In this document: one piece after another, positions 54,895-64,000 of the stretch
How positions within the stretch are numbered: the stretch's first letter is position 1
Layout of the letters: the number at the start of each line of letters is the position of its first letter
NCBI GenBank assembly: GCA_030704615.1
Contig: CM060731.1
Location: 39,678,001 to 39,742,000, forward strand
DNA from: Takakia lepidozioides
Lineage: Eukaryota > Streptophyta > Takakiopsida > Takakiales > Takakiaceae
Length of the DNA stretch: 64,000 nt
Reading direction: 5' to 3'
Position numbers and translations under genes: made by a program
The notes under the pieces: generated by a model
The model's database searches: none
Told to the model about the DNA's origin: nothing
Seen by the model: only the letters and a program-made list of their open reading frames with translations

Positions 54895-55335
54895 TGAAAT
54901 CTTGCACTCCCCCTCCGCGCACTCTCACTTCCCTCGCACACTCCCGAAACCTTCACTCATCCACTCCACCTACATAAACCCTTGGTTCCAAGTTCCAACT
55001 GACATTGATCGAGTCCTGAGGCTTTGCCGAAGGCGTTGTCATTGTGGCTGCCGACAGATTGTCTTGTGAGGCTCTGCAAGAAATACTGTATCATCTACAC
55101 AAAGCGAAAGCTTTGAAAATTGTTGTCGCCCATTTTAACAGCCAAATACTGGAGGTTTTTCTCTTGCAAGGGAGGGGTATGTCTCTCTTGTTGCTTCTCT
55201 CAAGGTTCTCTCCCTCGCCCCTCCATCATATGTGGCTTTGTTGGACGTATTGCTCTCTCCAGAACTCAAACAGTGATTCTTCTTGTTGCTGGCAGCAAGG
55301 CTGAGACAATTAGATACGCTGGCTCGTGATCACGA
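54895..55335. other. 5' flank of the THUMP gene
   Basis: Likely promoter and leader of the gene starting at 54894. CCCTCGCACACTCCC and CACTCCACC pyrimidine-rich runs are present near 54930-54970. There is no coding feature that I can support before the retroelement. Confidence 0.35.
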
Positions 55336-55339
55336 TATA

Positions 55340-58300
55340 TACCAGCGTGGTATCTTTTCTTGTTATTTCCTCGGTGGTGTTTGGTTTTGGTTTTGCCCCC
55401 TCGTGGCGGTCAGTTTGGGCACATAGTGACACGCATCCGTCTTCGCCGTTTTTTATCTGGAGATTGGGAGAGTCTACAATATGAGCATCAATTACGGGCA
55501 CTAGCCCTTGCGGCACGCGCCCTTCCCGCTTCCTCCACGCAGCCACCCTCATCGGCCCAGAGGCGACTTCGTCATAGTCTCATGTTAGGCCGCGTTGGCG
55601 AGTACTCACGCGCGGCCAAGGCTTTAGCACCTTCCTCACCATCGCCTCCATCACCGGATACTGTCACTGCCCTCGAAGCTCTTCACCCATCAGCTCAGGA
55701 TATTCTGCCGTTTTTTGTTGAGGACTTCGAGCCAAACCAGGATCTCAAGTTAGATCGGGAGGTCTTTACTGAGGCCTTCACGCGGAGTCCCTATCTTGCA
55801 GCGACAGGTCTTTCCGGTCTCCTGTATGAGCACTTACGCGACTGTTTCTCTCCACGGGACTCTGCTAGTGGCTTCTCTCAGCTATTTCAGATTTGCTCTT
55901 TTATTGCTACTGGCCGTATCTCTGCCCCAGTGACCCGTCTCCTTGGGGCCTCCAGATTGTTGGCTATGAGCAAACCCTCAGGTACTGGCATCCGCCCTAT
56001 CGCAGTTGGAGAGGTTCTTTACCGCCTTGTCAGCCGCTCACTTTGTCTTCAGTTTCGAAATGCCTTCCCCGGACACCTCTTTCCGCACCAGTTCGGGGTT
56101 ACCACTCCAAACGGTTGCGAGGCGGTGGTTCAGGGGATTCGTGCAGCTTTTGATCTTCATCTTGGGTGGTTCTCCAGGTCGACGTCACCAACGCTTTCAA
56201 CACTGTGTTACGAGCGGCTATCTTTCAGGAGCTCCGTTCAGCCGGAGGAGATTTCCACCAGCTCATTCCGTTTGTTCGATTATTCTATGCATCCACCACT
56301 CCCCTATACTACAGTCATCATTCTCGCCTAGGTGAGTGCTCCATCATTCAGTCCAAGGTTGGGACCCGCCAAAGCGACCCTTTAGGAGGACCTTTGTTTG
56401 CCATGGCTCATGTCCGCGCCCTCACGGCTTCTGCACAAGTTCACTCATCTTGTTTTTTTCCGTCGGTGGCAGACGACACGCACATTGTAGACCATGCCTC
56501 ACAGGTACTTTCAGCTTACTATCATTTTGTCACCCAACTATCTGCCGTGGGCCTTTCAGTGCAACCTCGCAAATGTGCGGTGTGATCTCCGTCCGGTCTC
56601 CCTATAGATTTTGTCTTCCCTGCTCACTTCATTGCTCCGCCCAATGGCATCAGAATCCTGGGAGTCCATTTTGGCACAACCCAGTTCACAACGTCCTTCT
56701 TGGAATATGCACTCCACCAGGATGTCACCCACGCCGATCTCCTTCCTAGGTTCGGAGATGTACAGGTAGCATATGGAATCTTGACCAAATGTTTTCGTCA
56801 GCGTCCCTCATATCTCTTGCGCACTGTTCCACCCAACCCAGATTTCATACACCTCTTATCTGGGTTTGATACTATCATGGTGACTATCTTTAGGAGATTG
56901 TTAGGACCAGGAGCTTTGGAGGGTGCTCAGGGACTTTTGCCACGACAGCAAGCCACCTTGCCCGTCTCTTCCGGTGGTGTGGGTCTTTTGTCCACTGTCA
57001 CTACCGCCCCGTCAGCTTTCCTCGGCAGTTGGGCATTGGTGGCGCCAGCACTCGCTTCACGATTTCTCTATGACCATCGTCCCATCCTTATGGACGTCGT
57101 TGCACATGTCGACAGTGGCATTTTACCCTTCCAGCAGCATCTCCGCTCTGCACGATATCTTCTTCCGGCACCGGCGCGAGCATGTCTACCACCATTTGAG
57201 CAGTTGGTTGCTCAAGGCCTCGACCATCTTAGGAGTCCATTTCCGAGCGCGTGCACCGTCAGTCATTTTCCGGCATGCTCTCAAGTGCTTTTTCTGAGTT
57301 GCATCGAACCCGACTTCTATCATGCGCAGGACCTGGAGCAGGGGCATGGTTGACAGCACGACCCACTATCTCGCCTCTCATCCCTTATTTTCACTACTGC
57401 GCTCCGCCTACGACTCGGTTTGCCTCATCCTTCGGCATTGGGCCTTCAGCGCTGCGTCTGTCTTCAGCCCATCGATGACCTTGTCATCCATCTCCTCCGC
57501 TGTCCATGTGGTGGTAAGCGCACTGCGTCTCATGATATGGTTTGCAATGCGGTGGCATCTATTGCTCGGGAGGCAAGGTATCATGTACTGCGTGAACAAC
57601 CACATTACGACCCACGCTCACGTCCCACTCTACACGCCGCCGTATTGACATCGTCCTATCTAGATATGGTTTGCGTACCTTAGCAAATGTCGTTCTCGCC
57701 GACCCCACTCGAGCGGATCTGCTATCTCGCGCAGCTACCACACCAGGCACGGCAGCCACTGTAGCAGCCGAGGCCAAAGAGCGCAACTACATCGATCGTC
57801 ACCCCACCGACACATTTCTTCCACTGGCGGTCGAAATATTTGGCTCATTGCACCGGCACTTCGACGATTTCCTGCGGACATGTGCACATCATGCAGCCAA
57901 GAGCGGGTCCACTGGCATCCCACATGCCTCCGTCCTTGTCACCTACTATCGACAACGTGTTTCAGTTGCTTTACAGAGAGCACAAGCCATCTCTATTTTC
58001 CATCGGGCTGATGTGGCTAGCTCCGCGTCATTTCATCTTCCGCCTCTGCCTGACACTTTGCCTATCTCCTTGCCTGATCTCCTCCAGGCTGTTGGCTGGG
58101 AGGGTCGCTCTGCTTGAGTAGTTTACTATAGCTTCTGTTTTTGTCGCTGATTGAGTAGCTTACTATAGCTTTTGTTTTTTTTCTCTAGCTGAGTAGCTTA
58201 CTATAGCTTTTTGTTTTCTTCTCTGTTTTCTTGTTCTCCCCCCGTTTAATTTTTTGTTCTTGTTTCTTGTTCCCCCCCCCTTTTTGGGAACTTCACATCA

Positions 58301-58360
58301 TATGCACGTTCACCCATTGTACATGTTGTAAATAAAGTCTTACAGGGTTTCATCAATCAA
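55340..58360 (+). mobile_element. Dead non-LTR retrotransposon with restriction-like endonuclease tail
   Basis: Plus-strand frames, broken by at least four frameshifts (about 56155, 56585, 57300 and 57640), encode in order: EAFTRSPYLAATGLSGLLYE; GTGIRPIAVGEVLYRLVSRS; QVDVTNAFNTVLRAAIF (RT motif A); KVGTRQSDPLGGPLFAMAHV (motif B); SVADDTHIVDH (motif C, VADD for the usual F/YADD); AGPGAGAWLTARPT; IHLLRCPCGGKRTASHD (zinc-knuckle-like); and RRRIDIVLSRYGLRTLANVV followed by LADPTRADL, a PD-(D/E)xK-like endonuclease block. The C-terminus ends VGWEGRSA at 58117. This layout (RT followed by a C-terminal restriction-like endonuclease) is that of site-specific or early-branching non-LTR elements, and similar ones occur in non-seed plants and algae. 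The 5' end is truncated near 55340, and the 3' end is near the AATAAAG signal at 58330. Confidence 0.8.
58118..58225 (+). repeat. Triplicated 3' UTR unit of the non-LTR element
   Basis: GAGTAG(C/T)TTACTATAGCTT is repeated three times (58116, 58151, 58192) with 15-20 bases of T-rich filler between, just after the stop codon at 58117. Short 3' UTR tandem repeats are common in non-LTR elements. Confidence 0.75.
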
Positions 58361-58379
58361 ATGACCTATTGTCTAGTTT

Positions 58380-59790
58380 CTGACTGTAGACATACAAAAT
58401 ACAAGACTTCTTCGAATTTTTCTTTCCCTTTTCATTACCTAGAGCTCAAAGAGATTTTTTGAAACGTTGCAACCTTCATTTTGCTCTGCTGAATCCCTTT
58501 TGGGAGCGAAAAGGGCGGGGGGGACCAAAAATAGGACCTAGTCTCATGGATGAGGCTGTATCTGCCAGTAAAGATTCATCCACAAAAATGAACCTTAGCA
58601 ACATTTAGCTACCTACTCATAAAATTGTGGTAAAATTGACTAGCATATTTGTACCTACATGACGAGCTAGCGTAAATAAGAGCCTCTTCACTTGCAAGTA
58701 TTTGGCCCTTTCGGGGGTGCCTATCAACACCGGAGGAACCGGTCACATACATATATATATATATATATGTATATGAGGCCTCTTGAAGGAAGCGTAGACT
58801 ATGGTGTTTCTTGACCCCAAATAACAGTCACACAGTGGCTAGAGTATTCTAGATACATATGAGCTAGCATACAAATTTCTTATGGTATCTGTTCCATATT
58901 TTTGCTTATTAGTGGAGGCCCTAGCTGTAAATTAGTATAGGAATAGGGTCTCTCTTGAGACCCTTCCGGATTTTCGGTACCCATTCGGCCTACCTTCGTA
59001 AAGAACCGTGATAGTTTTCTTTCCGGATTTACCGGTACTTTCTCTTGTCACCTCTTTATCTGGCTTTCTTTTAGGTTTCTTATTTTTTCTTTGATTTAGG
59101 TTTCCAATTGGCTCCGGTGCTTTCGCTGCTTGAGCGCCGCGATCTGTGGTTGCTTCAATCGTGGATTGCATTGCACGTATTTCTCATCTTGTGTCTTCTG
59201 TTGAGGAGCCAGCTTCTTCGAAGCTTTGCAGTGATGTTGCTTTTGGTCAGAAAATTGATTCACTGAGCTTTGATTTGTTGCGCGGAATGATTCACTCGCA
59301 ACTTCATTCTCAATCAGTTGCTGACGATCCAGTCTCTGTTAAGCGAGAGATATGATATGATATGATATTGATGGAGGCGCTTTCGAGGATATGATTTTGA
59401 AAATCTATAGCAGATTTATCATAGAATGAGAACACTATGAAAGATCTTGTGGACATGCTTGCCCTCTTCATCCTTTAGGATGGCAGTTTATACCAGTGTT
59501 GGTCTGGTATGTGGGTTTCATTGGGTATCAACTCGGGCATCAACCCGGGTATCTCACAACCTAACCTATTGTTTCTTGTTCCCGAAAACTTTCGCAGTAC
59601 CTTACCAAAAGGTTCTTGAATTCCTTGGCAGCCCCCCAAAACCTAACAGGCGGTGGTTAGGGTTCTCATTTCCCCGCCTTCTACCAGAGCTCGATTCCTC
59701 ACTGCAAATCTGACAGGGTATCGACATTATGGATGCAAGGTTTCAAGGGTTTATGAGCACCTCTTTTTTTGGCTTGCTTAATGGAGGCTT
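58380..59790. other. Spacer with an (AT)n microsatellite, no supported gene
   Basis: An AT dinucleotide run lies at 58747-58775 (about 13 units with one interruption). A minus-strand frame at 58932-59171 is Lys/Arg-rich without a known domain. TACCAG/CTGGTA words recur at 59490-59520. No gene is supported. Confidence 0.35.
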
Positions 59791-59795
59791 GCTTA

Positions 59796-60119
59796 GAGCA
59801 TCTCCACCAGGGGTACACTAAACAACACTGCAACGGTAACCTCCTGAGGCCTCCAACACTCCCCTCCCCCAGCGGCAACCCCTGCACATGTCTTTTTGAC
59901 TGACGTGCCTTGCTCCGGAGGGACCACATGGACAGCCGCCGCCTTACCCTCACGCCATAAATGTAGGCAGTTGTGTTTTTTAGTCGCTCCAATAGGTACC
60001 AGTCGGCCCTAGAAGGCCTGTATCTTGCACGAAAGTACGGGCCCCGGGGGTACGGATACTAGGGCCAAGGGCTCCTTTGCCGTTGCCGGGGCATTTAGGG
60101 ACCCTCGGTGGAGATGCTC
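59796..60119. mobile_element. Tourist-like (PIF/Harbinger) MITE, 324 bp
   Basis: The element begins GAGCATCTCCACC and ends GGTGGAGATGCTC, a perfect 13-bp terminal inverted repeat. It is flanked by TTA on both sides (59793-59795, 60120-60122), the 3-bp target duplication typical of PIF/Harbinger. The GAGCATCTCCA terminus is widespread among plant MITEs. There is no coding capacity. Confidence 0.88.
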
Positions 60120-60157
60120 TTACATAAATTGTTCTAACTATTTTTGAGTTGTATTGC

Positions 60158-60505
60158 AGCATCCAGGCTTTGATAAGAGGCATTGGAAGGTTAATCAGGC
60201 AGAGACAGGGCCAACGTGTTATTGAGACCGGGAAAGCACCTTCAGTGCCATTTAACATTTTCACTGACGTGAGATATCGTTGAGGTAAAATAGCAAGTGA
60301 TGAAGCAGAATTGCGAGCATTAAATGGTGGTCTTGGGAAAACTATCAAGAAATCTCATGTTCTGACAATTGAAGAGGAGAGGAAAATGTTGGCACAAGAA
60401 ATCTGTCAGCCGACATCGGCAACTGGCCCAAATCTCAGATTCGGCTACTTCTGAATGCGGAATGTTTCTATCCGGGGAGGGCAAGAGCTTAGGAATGTTG
60501 ATTCT
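60158..60505 (+). pseudogene. Crypton-like tyrosine recombinase, N-terminal half
   Basis: One plus-strand frame reads IQALIRGIGRLIRQRQGQRV, FNIFTDVRYR, then stop TGA (60281-60283), ALNGGLGKTIKKSHVLTIEE, ERKMLAQE, NLRFGYF, stop TGA (60452-60454), then NVSIRGGQELRNVDSYR. The order FNI-x-D-xR (x)n ALNGGLG (x)n LT-EEE-KML (x)n RGG-ELRN is that of the KIAA1958/ZMYM-type (Crypton-derived) recombinase domain. The R of RGG would be the first catalytic Arg. Two in-frame stops inactivate it. The catalytic C-terminal part does not continue on this strand. Confidence 0.55.
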
Positions 60506-60755
60506 TATCGACGATCAAAAGCAACTTGTTTCGACCAATTGGTGAAGTAGTAAACCACATATCATCAAAAAATTTCCACTGTGGTTTAGCACGTAGAAAC
60601 TGTAAGGGGTATGGCCCTGGCTTGTTAAGAGGCCAGACAACAAGGCGATGTCTAACCAGCTCTTTGTAGGTGTTGATAACATCATCAGTAGGGCAATCAA
60701 CAGCAAGTCGGTGCCTGTCATCAGAACACCTAGTAATGTCTATACGTCAATTTTT
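60500..60755 (-). pseudogene. Crypton-like tyrosine recombinase, middle/C-terminal fragment, inverted
   Basis: On the minus strand an uninterrupted frame without ATG reads RIDITRCSDDRHRLAVDCP, NTYKELVRHRLVVWPLNKPG, YPLQFLRAKPQWKFFDDMWF and TTSPIGRNKL before a stop near 60485. The xFYxRP...WF-xxxPIGxNxL pattern follows the RGG-ELRN block in Crypton-type recombinases. It lies tail-to-tail against the plus-strand N-terminal half, so the element was split and inverted. The final H-x-x-R and Tyr motifs are missing. Confidence 0.5.
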
Positions 60756-60759
60756 AGAA

Positions 60760-61375
60760 ACGCCTTGGCAAAACCTGAGCACCAACCCAGTAGGAAATTG
60801 TACAAGTTGACTGAATTGAATGAAAGTTGTAGCGTGTGAAGTTACGTGCGTGCCTATCTTTATGGCACCCTTAAAGGTGTAGTGAGGTGAAGAAGTGGAC
60901 CTGGTGGAGAAAATGTGTCAATTGGGAGAGAGTGGTGGTCCTGCCTTCAATGTGGGGTGTCATGGCAGTTTTTTGAGTCCTGCAAATGTAATTCCCATCG
61001 CGGAATGCAGTCAATGGCAACCCAACACGGGTGCTTTGATTAATTTTGTTTGTTCATGTTCTATTTCCTATAAGCCAGCACAATGAGGTTGACTTGGATT
61101 TGCACAATTTCTCTTAGGATGATGATGGATATATTAGGGACTCAGCTGACGAGGCCGATTGGGACACTAACCTGCTTGACATGACATATAGGTTTGCCTG
61201 TCAAGCAAGTTGACATGTATGTTCAAGCGTAAGACATAGGAAACGAAATTTGACACTGATTTTATTAGTGATAGAGATGCTTTCGTTGGGTCTGAACCTG
61301 GTCTTGCATCCCGGACATGAAGGGCTCTGCTCCAATTTGGTTCTTTCATCTGTTTTGGAGGCAAAGTGTACTACA
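60760..61375. other. Spacer, no supported feature
   Basis: Short frames only, with no recognisable domain on either strand. Confidence 0.3.
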
Positions 61376-61379
61376 ATTG

Positions 61380-61930
61380 ATATGTAGGGAGTTCAAGCGG
61401 TATGCCTCTATAGAATATAGTAGGGTGATTGGACGATAATGGACACTTGCACTCAATCACCCTTCTTAAAAATGAGCGTAACAAGTCCTTGCGAGAGATG
61501 CGAGGGCATGATGCGTTTCAAAAAAATGTCATTGGTAAGTGCATTGAAATCATCCCCAATGATCAGCCACAATGTTTTTAGCAGCTCCATTGGGAGGCCG
61601 TCAAGCCCGGAGCCTTCCTTACGCTGATATTTGATTGCATCACCCTACGTCTTCATTTTGGAAAGGGACATCCAATTTGTATTTATCGCGTTCATGGATT
61701 GAGCGGAGGATTGCGCTGAGGATTTCATCCCTAGCTAAGCTAGTTTCAGGAGAGGGAGGCCGAAAGGAGAAGATGATAGAGTAGTAATTAGTATCAATCT
61801 TGGCCATTTCCTTTGCCGAGGAGTGTGAGGAGCCATGTGATCCAATGAGGGACTCGATCGAGACAACCATTCGTCTCTCTTTTGCTTTCAAAAAAAAAAT
61901 GCTCATCTTTTCACAATTTAGAAACAAATT
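61380..61930 (-). mobile_element. L1-like LINE fragment (endonuclease-RT linker and first RT motifs)
   Basis: On the minus strand, MFLNCEKMSIFFLKAKERRM with the following VVSIESLIGSHGS is the linker block before the reverse transcriptase. After a frame change, EGSGLDGLPMELLKTLWLII, MPSHLSQGLVTLIFKKGD and HYRPITLLYSIE match RT motifs 1-2 (GPDGLPxExxK, LIxKKGD, RPIxLL). The catalytic Asp motifs are absent, so only the 5' part of the RT remains. It is a different family from the 55-58 kb element. Confidence 0.7.
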
Positions 61931-61934
61931 GACT

Positions 61935-62600
61935 CCTGCTTTCCGAGAAAGGGCCTATTATTTGGACTTTTGCAATGCAGCTAAATTCGATCTAGCAAGA
62001 TAATAAGAGGCAAGGGTGGAGGGCCGTTCATTACCATTCTCAAGTTTTGCTAGCAAACACGAAAGCACTTCATCAAATTTTTTGCTTTCTGCACTCTATC
62101 CCAAGCAAACTATATCCAGCAGTAGTTTATCCAAACAAGACAACACTTGACTAGGCTTAATATGGACATCATCCATCTTCGCATGATATTTAAATGCATG
62201 GTTGCATTGCTTGCTTCAACCCATTGTATGGAAAGAGAGGGGTCCTGGAAAGAGACTCAATAACCCTTGGAGTTTTGAGAAAAGCAGGTTTGAGTTTCAC
62301 GTACATGTTCCTTATTTTGGTTTCAAGATGACTTTTTGGAGTTTATTGATATTGGTGCAGTACCCCTTAAAACACAACAGTGGCATATATCCGCCAATCA
62401 CAAAACCCCAACGTCCGTGGTTAGAAACATAAAACCCCTATGATTACAATTTGGGTACTCACCTAGTGCTCACATACCTTAGAATATTCAGAAGAAACTC
62501 CGCAATTGGGGCATTTTTCTTTTTCTTTTTATGCATGGTTTCTTTATCTTTACAAGATTTTTTTTTTTATAAAACATCACATGACACTAGCCTTGAACTA
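61935..62600. other. Spacer, probably more LINE debris
   Basis: Minus-strand scraps (ERPSTLASYYLARSNL) may continue the LINE upstream, but frames are too broken to support. T-rich runs lie at 62509-62570. Confidence 0.3.
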
Positions 62601-62759
62601 AAATTCAACGACTGTGAGTACCGCTTTATTGAAAGAATTTGATCACCATCAATGTCATTGAGAAACTCAATTGAATCAATGTTTCTAAGAACTACCCGCA
62701 CCATAGAGACTGCCTCTTTGGCACCATAGGCACCGCTACACAACACACTTGGTCTGGCA

Positions 62760-63606
62760 GAGGCCTTGCTCACCCCCCTCCCGGATCTCCGACACATGAA
62801 GCCCTTCAATGGGCGCGTTTAGCTGCCCACGCTTCTCCACATGTCCTCACAATACTTATCCTTACCCAACAAAAATCGCCTGACGACTCTCACCCCCTTC
62901 TACACCTCCCCATCGGAGCTCATCTATTAGCCACTATTGAACCAAATCAACTTAAATACACACACACCCCCCCCCTCTCCCCAAATACCTCCAGCAGAAG
63001 GAACCATCTCTAACCCTTATCCTACTCGTACAACGTACCCTCCCGACAAACATCCCCCCTACCCTCCTTCAGTGTCTCCATAAACTACTCACACAAACTC
63101 ACAAAATGAAAGCTAGCATCGTCCCCCCTTACAAGACTCACCAATCCACTTCCAATCACGAACATATTCCCCTCCCTCCCCTCAAAGTCAAACCTAACAA
63201 GACATGGCTAAAAGCGCTACCACGCCCACCACATACCGCCCATACCGCGACCCCACCTACCATCCCTCAAATATACCAACAAAACATACCTCTTAGATTT
63301 CCCCTCACCCACTCTCACTACACAGATGGATCCCTCATAAACTCCAATGCCGGATATGGTATATGTCATGCGGCCACCCAGAAGGGGGTCGCCCTCCGCC
63401 TACCCGGTCCTGCCACAATTCTATGCGCTGAACTTATGGCAATATATGAGGCCCTCTCTAGGCTCGACACCTTCCTTCCCCCCTATTATATTTTCACCAA
63501 CATCCTCACCTCACTCTTCCTTATCAAAAACCACATAGCCCGCCCTTCTTCCCACCCCCACCACCCGGACCGCAATCTCATCACTGCGGGGATTGCTAAA
63601 CCGTGA
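62760..63606 (+). mobile_element. LINE C-terminal region with RNase H domain
   Basis: The open frame 63106-63606 contains SHYTDGSLINSNAGYGICHA, ILCAELMAIYEALSRLD, YYIFTNILTSLFLIKNHI and a C-terminal SSHPHHPDRNLIT block. This is the RNase H order: first Asp in YTDGS, Glu in AELMAI, and an expected Asp in the FTDS-like block, which here reads FTN. The upstream sequence (62760-63105) continues in a C-rich, broken frame (LQWARLAAHASPHVLTIL), as expected for a plant or algal non-LTR polyprotein. The D-to-N change and the upstream breaks suggest a dead copy. The frame ends at GIAKP* at 63606. Confidence 0.65.
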
Positions 63607-63740
63607 GCAGAATCCGTGAGTAGAAAATTCCGTGAGCAGAATTCTGCTCACGCTTTTGGATGTGCTCACCTATAACCACGGACACCTATTCGGCTTAGAG
63701 GACCTATTACTGCAGGTAGTGTCCAATATAACATGCATAC
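63607..63740. repeat. GTGAGCAGAA repeats with a perfect 22-bp palindrome
   Basis: CCGTGAGCAGAATCC, CCGTGAGTAGAAAATTCC and CCGTGAGCAGAATTCTG occur in succession (63600-63650). Bases 63631-63652, CGTGAGCAGAATTCTGCTCA plus CG, form a perfect palindrome centred on GAATTC. It sits immediately after the RNase H frame and may mark the border of a mobile element. Confidence 0.7.
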
Positions 63741-63744
63741 CAAT

Positions 63745-63835
63745 TCATCGTTATAGATGAATGACGGATGAATGATGGATGAATGGGCGATGAATGTATG
63801 TTGGACGAATGGCACATGGATGAATATAGTTTGTG
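63745..63835. repeat. Degenerate (GATGAATG)n tract
   Basis: About eight units of (G)ATGAATG(A/G) with substitutions (GATGAATGACGGATGAATG, GGATGAATGGGCGATGAATG). It is a simple-sequence tract with no other feature. Confidence 0.6.
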
Positions 63836-64000
63836 ATTGAATGCAGAATTAAAAAGCATTTTTGAGTAGTGGTTGTCAAATACCCCGAGCTCTAGAGTGA
63901 ACCTCTGTCAACTGCAGAGGGTTGTGGTTGTCCTTTCACCAGGTATCCTAAGTCGAGAGAGATGCTGCAAAGAAGGTGGAGAGGCCATTTGGTGCTTTAA

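Overview
This window is nuclear DNA of a plant. It has spliced genes with canonical GT..AG introns, a PsbP-domain protein with a plastid-style leader, DYW-type PPR remnants, a plant-type TrpB2 exon and plant transposon families (MULE, hAT, Tourist-like MITE, several LINE types). The PPR style and the presence of non-LTR elements with a restriction-like endonuclease suggest a non-seed land plant (bryophyte, lycophyte or fern). That is inference; I cannot name the species.

Layout. (1) About 1-29.6 kb is repeat-rich: GATCCCC-type arrays, a dead MULE transposase, a GC-rich tandem array full of G-box-like CCACGTGG motifs (4.3-5.9 kb), and three copies of a segmental duplication (A 6.4-8.8 kb, B 15.8-19.3 kb inverted, C 25.8-28.7 kb). 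Each copy carries one gene for a secreted protein resembling the PUD1/2 ('up-regulated in daf-2') domain of nematodes and fungi; copies A and B are intact, and copy C has lost its start and signal peptide. Between A and B lies a one-strand mosaic of gene fragments (PPR, TrpB2 last exon, PPR, DYW tail). Next to it is a broken duplicate of the TAD3 promoter and first exon, split by a complete non-autonomous hAT element with its 8-bp target duplication. Two inverted 27-bp minisatellite arrays and several LINE pieces fill the rest.

(2) About 29.8-54.9 kb is a compact gene island. I could assemble four spliced genes with consistent reading phase throughout: TAD3 (+, 9 exons, about 432 aa), a conserved plant coiled-coil-type protein with internal about 57-residue repeats (-, 6 exons, about 1167 aa), a lumenal PsbP-domain protein (-, 5 exons, about 410 aa), and a THUMP-domain tRNA methyltransferase of the THUMPD2/3 type (-, 17 exons, about 478 aa). 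TAD3 and the THUMP methyltransferase both belong to tRNA modification, but they lie on opposite strands with two unrelated genes between them, so I see no operon-like link.

(3) About 55.3-64 kb is again transposon-derived: a frameshifted non-LTR element with a restriction-like endonuclease tail, a Tourist-like MITE with TTA target duplication, two opposed pieces of a Crypton-like tyrosine recombinase, a LINE reverse-transcriptase fragment, and an RNase H domain from another LINE.

Exon models were derived by hand from splice signals, reading phase and family resemblance. No database search was run.
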